A stretch of 34,573 bases of DNA from Deltaproteobacteria bacterium (GTDB lineage: Bacteria; Desulfobacterota; DSM-4660; Desulfatiglandales; B25-G16): NCBI GenBank assembly GCA_019310725.1, contig JAFDDT010000042.1, positions 1-34,573 on the forward strand, read 5' to 3'. The notes beneath the pieces were generated by a model that saw nothing but the letters and a program-made list of their open reading frames with translations, did no database searches and was not told the origin of the DNA. This document shows, one piece after another, positions 25,036-32,678 of the stretch; the stretch's first letter is position 1; each line of letters begins with the position of its first letter. A program made the translations under genes and the position numbers.

Positions 25036-25441
25036 CTTTTTCCTCCTCCGAACTGGGATAAGAACTAATACCAAACAGATAAAAAAAGAAAACCAGAAAG
25101 GAATTATCAGCATCTCTCTTACATAAGAAGCCTTTCTGGCTTTTTCAAGTGGGTAGTGCTCTCTCTGCAGCTTCTTGCTACAGTTATATCTCAAATTTAA
25201 CACAAAGGAGCCCTACTGTCAACAAGAATTGACTGGAGTGCTTGATTTATCAAACCACCCATTGACATTACCTTGTTTTTCATCTACTTTTTTTATGGTG
25301 CCTTCCTTACTCAGCGGTTATGCAGAGGCTTATTATCGGCGGGAGCGCCTTGATGATTTTCTTATTTCTGCGACAAAAGCCATGCGGATATGACTGATAC
25401 ATCAGACCGCAAGCACAAGATAAATCAACGCTGGCAAAGGC
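25036..25441. other. Intergenic region between cooT and lptF
   Basis: A divergent intergenic region of about 400 bases, which should contain the promoters of both the cooT pair (minus) and lptF (plus). The part next to cooT is open in the cooT frame on the minus strand (see cooT). A small hairpin, AAGCC-agaaa-GGCTT in the minus-strand sense, lies near 25125-25140. No other feature is clear. Confidence 0.4.
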
Positions 25442-26548
25442 ATGAAAAAGATTATCGATATCTATATCTTTAAAGAGATGATTCCGAATTTCGTGACCAG
25501 CCTCGTTGTGTTTACCTTTCTTGTGCTCGCCGGGAGGATATTAAGGCTGACCGAATGGATGGTCAACCATGGAATATCCCTGGTGCAGGTTCTGCTCATA
25601 ACCTTGTACACGCTTCCCTATATTCTCTTTTTCACCTTACCAATGGCAAGCCTTTTGGCTTCCCTTATCGCCCTATCTAGGCTCAATGAAGACAATGAGA
25701 TAATTGCCCTGAGATCATCCGGAATCAGTCTGTATCAGCTCTTTCCTCCGGTTATCACCTTTTCGATTATCTGCTATGTGCTGGCCTCCTTTATGGCTAT
25801 CTATCTTCTTCCAAAAGGGAACTGTTCCATGGCAAGACTCCTCTTCCAGGTGGCCCAGTCGAACACCAGTATTGGAATCAAGCAAGGTGTATTCAATGAC
25901 ACCATCCCAAACATAGTACTCTATGCCAATCAGATCTCGGCTCAGGACCAGACCATGGAAGGGGTGTTCATATTAGATGAGAGGGATCCAGAGCTTTCCA
26001 ATACCATTGTTGCACAAAAAGGAAGGATCAGTTCAGATCCACAACAGATGTCCATAAACCTTCATCTCGAGGGTGGATCGATCTTTATGGTCAGTAGGGA
26101 CTTAGATGCATCCAAGGTGTTGCGATTTAAGTCCTATGATCTAAACATAAATTTGTGTGATATAATAAAGAGATTCTCCTCACGGATGAAGGGTGAAAAG
26201 GAGATGTCTCTATCTGAGCTCAGGCGTCACCTCAAAGAAGCGCAAAGAGGGAGTTACCAGCACAACAATTTGTCCATAGAATTCCATAGGAAGTTCTCGG
26301 TTCCTTTTTCTTGCTTGCTCTTGGGCCTTATTGGGCTCCCCCTGGGTTTGATGGTCAAGGCAAGGGCACGGGCATGGGGGATCGCCCTGAGTGTTGCTAT
26401 TTTTACGGGTTACTACATTTTGCTCTCGTCGGCAGAAAGCCTTGGGGAGACGGGCACCATAGACCCGGCAGTGGCTACGTGGATACCGGATATGGTCCTG
26501 GGGATAGCTGCCGTTACCCTGATTTGGCGGGCAGCAAGGAATTCATAA
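25442..26548 (+). CDS. lptF: LPS export ABC transporter permease LptF
   Basis: A 368-residue YjgP/YjgQ family membrane protein, one half of the LptFG pair that, with LptB, extracts LPS from the inner membrane. Three helices lie in the first ~125 residues (FVTSLVVFTFLVLAGRIL, LLITLYTLPYILFFTLPMASLL, VITFSIICYVLASFMAIYLL). A periplasmic beta-jellyroll region follows (about 130-270), with conserved EFHRKFSVPFSCLLLGLIGLPLG starting the C-terminal helices. The N-terminal KEMIPNFVTSLVVFTFL fits LptF better than LptG. The gene is alone; lptG, normally the next gene, is not downstream. The start has only a weak ribosome-binding site very close to the ATG. Confidence 0.88.
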   Translation: MKKIIDIYIFKEMIPNFVTSLVVFTFLVLAGRILRLTEWMVNHGISLVQVLLITLYTLPYILFFTLPMASLLASLIALSRLNEDNEIIALRSSGISLYQLFPPVITFSIICYVLASFMAIYLLPKGNCSMARLLFQVAQSNTSIGIKQGVFNDTIPNIVLYANQISAQDQTMEGVFILDERDPELSNTIVAQKGRISSDPQQMSINLHLEGGSIFMVSRDLDASKVLRFKSYDLNINLCDIIKRFSSRMKGEKEMSLSELRRHLKEAQRGSYQHNNLSIEFHRKFSVPFSCLLLGLIGLPLGLMVKARARAWGIALSVAIFTGYYILLSSAESLGETGTIDPAVATWIPDMVLGIAAVTLIWRAARNS

Positions 26549-26883
26549 GTACTCTGGTGGTCTTTGGCATGACTCGCGGGTATCTCGCCTTAATAGTGAG
26601 AAGCCTAATCTCCACAAATCGGTTTCTAATAGTCATTCAAGAGGCATTTCTCGTCCCGCTCTGCACTGGCATCACATATTCAGCAAACTTGCCCGTTTCA
26701 ATCCCGTGTCGCATGGGCTAATCAGACTCTCTATAAAGGTAATCCTGGAAGGACGAGACCTGAGAATCTCTGGGCCAGACCGATCAGCGCTGTATACTCG
26801 AAAAGTCAGGTTTGCAATAGTGGGTAGTCTAAAGCTACGATAGGTGAATGAGTCGCACCAGGGCAGGCGGGGGTCGCTCTCGC
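26549..26883. other. Intergenic region between lptF and dnaE2, with GC-rich repeat-like end
   Basis: About 335 bases between convergent genes. No lptG fragment or other coding frame is recognisable. From about 26858 the sequence becomes GC-rich and palindromic (GGGCAGGC and GCCTGCCC arms), and this repeat-like block runs on into the last codons of dnaE2. Confidence 0.45.
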
Positions 26884-26940
26884 TCAGGCCTGCCCTCCAG
26901 CCAAGCGGAGTGAAGCGGACAGGCGAGGCGGGTGGAGGGC
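26858..26940. repeat. GC-rich REP-like palindromic sequence overlapping the dnaE2 3' end
   Basis: AGGGCAGGCG, CAGGCCTGCCCT and GGACAGGCGAGGCGGG give several overlapping inverted arms. A similar GC-rich motif occurs at about 14068-14108 (CGCCCGCCCGCTTCGCCTGAG). On the minus strand, this block encodes the last residues of DnaE2 (HPPRLSASLRLAGGQA), which look like translated repeat rather than conserved protein. Confidence 0.55.
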
Positions 26941-29900
26941 CTCTCGTTTGTATCTGTCCAGAAATCCTATCCAGGCCACCGTCAGGGTTATGGAACCGAA
27001 ATCCTCCTCCACCTTACCTTTGATGATATAGGGGAGCATCTCATTCAGCATATGACAAAACCTATTGTACATTTTTGGAAAGAATACGGTTTCATAAAGG
27101 CCGGTGGTATCCTCAAATGAGACAAATTTCATGGGATCGCCACCCTTTGTATGTACGGTCTTCCCGGTCACCAGCCAACCGATGGTTGTCACCCGTTTCC
27201 CCACATGGGCGTGGAGGTCCCGGGCACTGACGTAATCCAAACCTTTTAAGAGTCCTTCATATCGGTCGAGGGGGTGGAGGGAAAGGAGAAGGCCCATGGT
27301 ATCCAGTTCATGTCTCAGCATGAGATTTTTTGGATAAGGAGGTTGTTTCACGGGGGAGAGGGGAGGGGGTGTGGAAAACAGGCTGGGGGTATTCTCTTCT
27401 TGATTTTCCCCACCGTAGAATCGAAGGGCCCGCCACATCAGAGAGGGTCTACTTAAGCCACGGGCGATGCTGTCAAAGCAGCCAATCTTGATAAGGATCC
27501 TGACATCCTGGAGGTGTACGTGATGACCGACCCTGCGCAGGAATTCATCAAAGCCAGTGAAGGGACCGTTTTTGGAGCGTTCATGAATGATGAACCCCCG
27601 ACCCTCCCGGGAGAGGGCCTTGAGCTGCATGAGACCGACCCGAATCTCCCTGTTGTGGCCGGTATATTTGATCTCGCTTTGGTTGATATCGGGAGGAAGG
27701 ATTTTAAGCCCCATCCGTCTTGCTTCCGACAGATAACCAAACGTAGAGTAATAGCCCCCGCCGTTGGAAATGATAGATGCCATGAACTCGGCTGGATAAT
27801 GGGCCCTGAGATAGGCGGATTTATAGGCTACTAAGGTGTAGCTGGCCGAGTGCGGTTTACAGAAGCTGTAACCGTCAAAGCCCATCATCATGTGCCAGAC
27901 ATCCTCTATCACTTCCAGGCTGACACCCCGGTTGCTCGCCCCCCGAATAAATCGGGCATAAAAATCACGGAGTTTCTTTTCCCTATGTTTCTTGCTGACT
28001 ACCTTCCTCAGGGTATCCGCCTCCGCAGGATCAAATCCAGCCAGATGCATGGCCGCCTGGCTTAACTGCTCCTGAAAGACCATGACCCCCAGAGTTTCCT
28101 CCAGGACTGGCCGTAAAAGGGGGTGGGGCGTATCCCAGGGCTGGCCATGGAGCCTGGCTACCCATGTGTGTATGCTTCGGTTTGAGGCTGGCCTGATGAT
28201 GGAGGTGACCACCACGTTGAGGTGGAAGTGGTCCAGCCGGGAGTACTCCTCAAAGCTAAAGCCAGAGCTGACCTTTTGCAGCACCTGCCGTGTGGCGGGG
28301 CTCTCAAAATAGAAGACACCAAAGGTATCACCGCGGTAGAAGATCTCCATTGTCTTGGGATCATTTATGGGGTTCCAGGTTGAGTAATCGATGCGTCGGC
28401 CATAATTCCTCTCCACCAGACCAAGGGCATCCCGGATGACGGCAAGGCTCCGGTTTCCCAAGATATCTATCTTGACAAGCCTTGCGTCCTCCACCGAATC
28501 CTTTTCCCACTGGAGCACCTGAACCCCGTTTGCAGAGATTTCCACCGGGCAGTAACGGCGAATCTCATCGGGCACGATCACCAGACCGCCGCAGTGGACG
28601 GAAAGGTGATTGAGGTGATCTTCGAGCTGAACTGCGGCACGTAAAATCTCATCCCATGGTTTCTTGAACTCGATCCCTCTCATCTTGGGATGCTTTGCCA
28701 GCTCCCTCCAGATTCCCTTCAGGTGCCAGCCAAAACCAATTTTGCTGGTCACCCGACTTATTTCTGCCTCGGTGAGGCCGAAGACCTTTGCTACCTCCCT
28801 GATGGCGGACCTGGCTCCATAGGTGTTATGGTTGGCGACCATGGCAGCCCTTCGGTTTCCGTATCTGGAGAAGGCATAGTCAATGATCTGATCCCGTTCG
28901 TCCCATGCGAAGTCCACATCAATGTCCGGAGGGTCCATCCGTCCCGGGTTTAAAAAACGCTCAAAGAAGAGGTGGTGTTTTATAGGATCGACATGGGTGA
29001 TGCCTAAGGCGTAGGAGACGATGGAGGCAGCGGCGCTTCCCCGGCCGCATGATCGGCAGGCCCTTTTGGTAATATCGGCCACCACCAGAAAATAGTGGGC
29101 GAAGTTTTTCTCCCGGATGATCTTCATCTCGTGCTCCACTCGCTCCTTGACCGCCGGAGTAAGTGTTCCATACCGCCGCCTGCAACCCTCTATGGTAGCC
29201 TGGTAGAGGGTTTCATAGGCCTCCCTGTCTGTCATCTGCTTGAAACGGGGGAAGATGATGCGGTCAAAATCCCAACTCATAAGACATCGTTCGGCCACCT
29301 CGAGGGTATTACGGATTGCCAGGGGGGCATGGGGAAACTGGTCGATCATGGATTGGGCGGCATTCAAGAAATTGTGCTCCCGGCAGATGTCTTCACACCG
29401 TAAACGGGAAAGCTTGCTGTTCAGGGCTACGGCCCGAAGAATCCGGTGGAGCGGAAACTGATCTTCCCTAATCAGGTAGACCCGGTTGGTGGCGAGAGGG
29501 GGGATGCCACTTTTCCGGGAAAAGGCATAGCAGTTGGCCATATTGTAGCCCGGGGACATTTCAACAAAGAGGTCATCTTTTGAATCTTTTTTAAGGGCCT
29601 TGAGCAATGTGGAGTCGTCGGAGAAGATGATGAGTCCCTCACGCCGTTCCTTGACGGATTTGATCAGATCAAAGTCCTGATGGCAGTGGCGGTCTGAGAT
29701 AATCCGGCAGAGGTTGGCATATCCCTCGTGGTTTCGGACCAGCAACACAGCCCGGTGCTCATCGGTTGTAAGCTCACTGCCCACGATGGGCTGGATACCC
29801 ACCTCACTGGCTGTCTGGATAAAAAAGACCAGCCCGTAGAGTCCATTGGTATCGGTGAGGGCGAGTTTATCCATGCCCTGGTTCTTGGCGGATTGGCAGA

Positions 29901-29970
29901 GTTCTTCAATGGTGCCGATACCCCAACCCCGGGAATAGTGGGAATGGACGTTGAGATGGACAAAGTTCAT
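26884..29970 (-). CDS. dnaE2: Error-prone DNA polymerase III alpha subunit, DnaE2 type
   Basis: A 1028-residue C-family polymerase, the length of DnaE2/ImuC rather than the ~1160 of replicative DnaE. An N-terminal PHP domain (LNVHSHYSRG, HxH at residues 9-11) has TDTN where an additional His is common. The palm carries CGRGSAAASIVSYALGITHVDP, PPDIDVDF with catalytic Asp349 and Asp351, and VKIDILGN with Asp502. The fingers include FQEQLSQAAMHLAGF, and the C-terminal OB fold includes VTTIGWLVTGKTVHTKGG. The start at 29970 is chosen because it yields the conserved MNFVHLNVHSHYS; 40 upstream in-frame codons read as translated repeat. As the last gene of lexA-imuB-dnaE2 it should perform SOS-induced translesion synthesis with ImuB. 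Confidence 0.94.
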   Translation of the reverse strand: MNFVHLNVHSHYSRGWGIGTIEELCQSAKNQGMDKLALTDTNGLYGLVFFIQTASEVGIQPIVGSELTTDEHRAVLLVRNHEGYANLCRIISDRHCHQDFDLIKSVKERREGLIIFSDDSTLLKALKKDSKDDLFVEMSPGYNMANCYAFSRKSGIPPLATNRVYLIREDQFPLHRILRAVALNSKLSRLRCEDICREHNFLNAAQSMIDQFPHAPLAIRNTLEVAERCLMSWDFDRIIFPRFKQMTDREAYETLYQATIEGCRRRYGTLTPAVKERVEHEMKIIREKNFAHYFLVVADITKRACRSCGRGSAAASIVSYALGITHVDPIKHHLFFERFLNPGRMDPPDIDVDFAWDERDQIIDYAFSRYGNRRAAMVANHNTYGARSAIREVAKVFGLTEAEISRVTSKIGFGWHLKGIWRELAKHPKMRGIEFKKPWDEILRAAVQLEDHLNHLSVHCGGLVIVPDEIRRYCPVEISANGVQVLQWEKDSVEDARLVKIDILGNRSLAVIRDALGLVERNYGRRIDYSTWNPINDPKTMEIFYRGDTFGVFYFESPATRQVLQKVSSGFSFEEYSRLDHFHLNVVVTSIIRPASNRSIHTWVARLHGQPWDTPHPLLRPVLEETLGVMVFQEQLSQAAMHLAGFDPAEADTLRKVVSKKHREKKLRDFYARFIRGASNRGVSLEVIEDVWHMMMGFDGYSFCKPHSASYTLVAYKSAYLRAHYPAEFMASIISNGGGYYSTFGYLSEARRMGLKILPPDINQSEIKYTGHNREIRVGLMQLKALSREGRGFIIHERSKNGPFTGFDEFLRRVGHHVHLQDVRILIKIGCFDSIARGLSRPSLMWRALRFYGGENQEENTPSLFSTPPPLSPVKQPPYPKNLMLRHELDTMGLLLSLHPLDRYEGLLKGLDYVSARDLHAHVGKRVTTIGWLVTGKTVHTKGGDPMKFVSFEDTTGLYETVFFPKMYNRFCHMLNEMLPYIIKGKVEEDFGSITLTVAWIGFLDRYKREALHPPRLSASLRLAGGQA

Positions 29971-30238
29971 GATAGTATCTCGCCCGCTCCCCTCGACTTG
30001 GCTCAGGATCGCTTGAGTCCTAAGAGCACACGGGGAAGCTATTGAAGAATATGATTGCTTAACATGATAGAGGAGAGGGTCTTGAGGCAAAAACGAACAT
30101 GTTCTTTTTTGCCTTGAAACCTCTCCCCATGTTCAATTCCATCACAGGGATTGAACTCCCTGGGTCGCAGGCATGTTAGGCAATCATTTTTGACGCTCTG
30201 TGCCTCCGCGAGCTCTGTGAGAGATAAGAAAAGTGTTC
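29971..30238. other. Spacer between imuB and dnaE2
   Basis: A 268-base spacer inside the putative operon. It contains TCTCGCCCGCTC...GGATCGCTTGAG (about 29977-30016), similar to TCTCGCCCGCTC...GAATCGCTCGAG at about 32193-32234. It also contains the hairpin CAGGGA-ttgaac-TCCCTG (plus-strand sense, about 30145-30162) and a CTCTGTGAGAGATAAG-type repeat next to the imuB stop. No imuA or other gene is present, and no copy of the proposed LexA operator. Confidence 0.5.
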
Positions 30239-31402
30239 TCAAACCGCCCTGCCGTACCTGATCACTTCATCTCCATACCTCTCCCTGATGCGATTCAGGG
30301 CCTGGGTCGCCAGGGCCTTTTTCTCTATGACAGGAGCCTGTGCGGGGAAAAGAGAGAGCTGTGAGGTGGGAGGGGAAAAGTCCTGAAACCATACCTTTAT
30401 AAATCTGACTCTCAAACGGCGTCGGCAGGCCCTTAAAAAGATCCTCGCCAGAGGTGCATAGAGGTCGAAATCCCAGAAACTCATACGGGGCAGATTGATC
30501 TGGCGCATGATCTCTTCCTGGTCAGTATACCTGAAGATCAACCCTGCCTTGCGGGGCAGCAATACCCTGCTCGAAAGCTGATGGGAGCACCTTTCCACCA
30601 ATCCATAGAGGATTCCCAGCAGCTTCCGGTCATCGTTCTCGTCCTGGGGGAGGGTGACCTCCTCGGCTACCGTGGGTTTCATGCGAGGAGGATAAACCGG
30701 GGTGGGGTCTATGCCAAGGGCGCGCTGATGGATCACGTAGGCCTGCTGGCCAAAAACAAGCTTCAGCGTCCCCATATCGAGGGCAGCTACCTCCCGGACT
30801 AAGAAGATATTCAGCTCTTCCAGAAGGATTCTCCTGCGAACATGGCCTATACCAGGCAGGACACTTGCCTTCAGGGGGGCCATGAACGAGGATTCCTGAC
30901 CGTGATCCACATCCCGTAACCCTTCAGATGATACAATCCTGGAGGCGATGCTGGAAACCATCTTGTTTCCCGCTACGCCCACCATCCCCGAGAGACGTAA
31001 ATGCTCCTTGATTTCCCGTTTAAGACGGCTGGCCGTGTCTTTTGCCCTCCCCCAGAGACGATCGGTCCCTGTCACATCCAGATAGATATGACCCGGCCGT
31101 GAGGGTTCCCAGAGGGGTGTATATTGTGCCACCGTCTTGGCAAGGACCTGGCAGACCTTTCCCGTGAAATCCAGATCAGGGGGTAAGACGGTTAGACCAG
31201 GGCAGAATTTCACGGCCTTGTCAAGGGGCATGCCCTTAAAGATACCTTCCCTCCGGGCCTCAGGTGACACAGAGAGGAGAAGCGCTCGTTCTGAGTGAGG
31301 CGTGGCAATTGCCACAGGGCGATCCCTGAGCTCTGGCTGAGAGACACGTGCCACAGCGATGGGAAAGGCTGGGATATGAAGATGGATGATGTGACGATAC
31401 AT
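30239..31402 (-). CDS. imuB: ImuB-type catalytically dead Y-family polymerase homologue
   Basis: A 387-residue Y-family (UmuC/DinB) protein whose polymerase acids are missing. Aligned by eye to DinB, Asp8 of HVDMDAFF becomes His9 (HLHIPAF), and the Asp103-Glu104 pair of SIDEAYLDVTG becomes Gly104-His105 (GHIYLDVTG). The palm and little-finger architecture is otherwise kept: GMPLDKAVKFCPGL, GVAGNKMVSSIASRI, VLPGIGHVRRRILLEEL, and AEEVTLPQDENDDRKLL. Near the C terminus QLSLF (348-352) is a canonical beta-clamp-binding motif. In characterised mutasomes ImuB bridges the clamp and DnaE2 without synthesising DNA. It begins 56 bases after lexA and precedes dnaE2. An annotation as active DNA polymerase IV would be misleading. 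Confidence 0.88.
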   Translation of the reverse strand: MYRHIIHLHIPAFPIAVARVSQPELRDRPVAIATPHSERALLLSVSPEARREGIFKGMPLDKAVKFCPGLTVLPPDLDFTGKVCQVLAKTVAQYTPLWEPSRPGHIYLDVTGTDRLWGRAKDTASRLKREIKEHLRLSGMVGVAGNKMVSSIASRIVSSEGLRDVDHGQESSFMAPLKASVLPGIGHVRRRILLEELNIFLVREVAALDMGTLKLVFGQQAYVIHQRALGIDPTPVYPPRMKPTVAEEVTLPQDENDDRKLLGILYGLVERCSHQLSSRVLLPRKAGLIFRYTDQEEIMRQINLPRMSFWDFDLYAPLARIFLRACRRRLRVRFIKVWFQDFSPPTSQLSLFPAQAPVIEKKALATQALNRIRERYGDEVIRYGRAV

Positions 31403-31458
31403 GGCTCAAAATTCCGCAATAGAAGTAAGCAGTAGGCAGTAAGCACCACCCAAGCTTC

Positions 31459-32073
31459 TTAATTTGAGTGCCTAAAGTGCCTCATAACCCCTACGACCTT
31501 TCCTTCAATCCGAAGATTTCCCTCTTTGACGATGATGGGTTCCATGCCCGTGTGAGCGGGGCGGAGTTCCACATAATTTTTCCGCTTGTAGTATTTCTTA
31601 ATGGTCACTTCATCGTTGATCAGGGCCACTACGGTTTCCCCGTTCTCGGCTGTCGGTTGCCTCCTGACTACGATGAAATCCCCGTCCAGAATCCCATCCT
31701 CTTTCATGGAATCTCCTTTAACCTGGAGCACAAAGTGGTCTCCCTGTCCTATCATGGATGGGGGGACCTCAATCACATCTATGTCTTCCACGGCCTCGAT
31801 AGGTTTTCCTGCCGCCACCCTTCCCAGGAGGGGAAACTCAAACCGTCTGGTTTCCACAGGACTGATCACCTCAATGGCCCGTTTCTGGTTCTTTTTGCTA
31901 GGAAGACGGATATAGCCTTTCCCCTCCAGGATCTTGAGATAGGTGGTGACTGTGTTGTAAGAGGTGAAACCGAAATGGGAACATATTTCTTCAAAGCTGG
32001 GGGGTCGGCCCCAGTCCTCCATATAGCGAGAGACATATCCCAGGAATGCCTTTTGCTTTTCCGTTAGCTTCAT
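31459..32073 (-). CDS. lexA: SOS repressor LexA
   Basis: A 204-residue LexA. The N-terminal winged helix (residues 1-65: KLTEKQKAFLGYVSRYMEDWGRPPSFEEI, then NTVTTYLKILEGKGYI) binds operators. The C-terminal S24 autoprotease domain has the cleavage site Ala88-Gly89 (GRVAAGKP), nucleophile Ser122 (KGDSMKEDGI) and general base Lys159 (EVTIKKYY). RecA-filament-stimulated self-cleavage should relieve repression. GGGGAGG precedes the ATG. It heads the lexA-imuB-dnaE2 unit, so the repressor controls its own mutagenesis cassette. The promoter contains two matching candidate operators. Another lexA may exist elsewhere; that cannot be judged here. Confidence 0.95.
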   Translation of the reverse strand: MKLTEKQKAFLGYVSRYMEDWGRPPSFEEICSHFGFTSYNTVTTYLKILEGKGYIRLPSKKNQKRAIEVISPVETRRFEFPLLGRVAAGKPIEAVEDIDVIEVPPSMIGQGDHFVLQVKGDSMKEDGILDGDFIVVRRQPTAENGETVVALINDEVTIKKYYKRKNYVELRPAHTGMEPIIVKEGNLRIEGKVVGVMRHFRHSN

Positions 32074-32091
32074 GTGTTCCTCCCCTTATGA

Positions 32092-32138
32092 CAGTAAAAC
32101 TTACAGTTTTATAGATTTAAATATTGTAAATTTTACTG
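32092..32138. promoter_or_regulatory. Two candidate LexA operators in inverted orientation
   Basis: CAGTAAAACTTACAGT (32092-32107, plus strand) and CAGTAAAATTTACAAT (32138-32123, minus strand) agree at 14 of 16 positions. Each has a GTAA/TTAC inverted-repeat core. One lies inside the promoter spacer and the other over the predicted transcription start, with centres 31 bases apart, about three helical turns. The first is also part of TAAAACT-tac-AGTTTTA (32095-32111), a perfect 7-bp inverted repeat. That these bind LexA is an inference from position and symmetry. Confidence 0.6.
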
Positions 32139-32146
32139 GAAGTCAA
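32118..32146 (-). promoter_or_regulatory. Likely sigma-70 promoter of lexA-imuB-dnaE2
   Basis: On the minus strand TTGACT (32146-32141) is followed, after exactly 17 bases, by TATTTA (32123-32118). Transcription would start near 32111. The spacer holds one candidate LexA site and the start region the other. Confidence 0.55.
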
Positions 32147-32678
32147 GCAGAAAATGATAAAATTTTTGAAAATTTGATGAAAATTTACATTTTCTCGCCC
32201 GCTCTTCCCGCTAAAAACGGGAATCGCTCGAGCACACAGAGGGCACTGAGATGATTTTATGCTTGGCCGGATTTTTTGATCCCGGTGAAATAGAAGCTAA
32301 ACGGGGCATTTGGTAGGGTAGGCCGTGTTCTAAATCCTTTTCAACCCTCATTAAGTTGGACTGCCGTCTGCATCAGGTATTCTACAGAGCAGGGCAGGAA
32401 AAATCAGGAAAACAATTCCCGCCGTGCTAAAGCCAGGATCAGCGCATTTGCTACAGTATTGATATCTGCAATTAAAGCTGTAGTGAAAAAAACTCCTCAC
32501 CCTGTTAGATACATTTATAGGGTCATGGGGCACATTTTGTTTACTTATCAAATAATTCCAATGGATCATTCTGCTTATCTAACAGGATGAAGCTCAGCGA
32601 GATCTGCCTGCCCGGCAAGGAGGAGCGACTGTGCTGGGGTAGAGAGATATTTAAGAGCATTCGAAAGGGCGGTATTTG
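32147..32678. other. Intergenic region between lexA and the radical SAM gene
   Basis: About 530 bases with no convincing gene. It contains the perfect hairpin TTCCCG-ctaaaaa-CGGGAA (about 32205-32223) in a TCTCGCCCGCTC repeat-like block, and the inverted similarity CTGTTAGATA/TATCTAACAG (about 32502-32511 and 32575-32584). A small frame on the minus strand (32351-32569) has no recognisable features and is not called. Confidence 0.4.

Noticed and set aside
29971-30090. 40-codon N-terminal extension of DnaE2
   Set aside because: The translation (CALRTQAILSQVEGSG) is typical of translated dispersed repeat, and the conserved PHP domain begins at the internal ATG at 29970.
30120-30185. Stretch with GTTCAATCC (minus strand), resembling a tRNA T-arm
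   Set aside because: The motif is part of the simple hairpin CAGGGA/TCCCTG. No acceptor stem, anticodon arm or D-arm can be drawn around it.
30039-30242. Open frame of 67 codons between imuB and dnaE2 as a possible small operon gene or imuA remnant
   Set aside because: It overlaps the repeat-like spacer, has no ribosome-binding site and shows no RecA-like Walker motif.
31468-32067. Long plus-strand open frame (199 codons) opposite lexA
   Set aside because: It is the antisense shadow of lexA; its translation has no family features, and lexA is unmistakable.
32351-32569. 72-codon minus-strand frame between lexA and amrS
   Set aside because: No ribosome-binding site, no recognisable domain, and irregular composition; left as intergenic.
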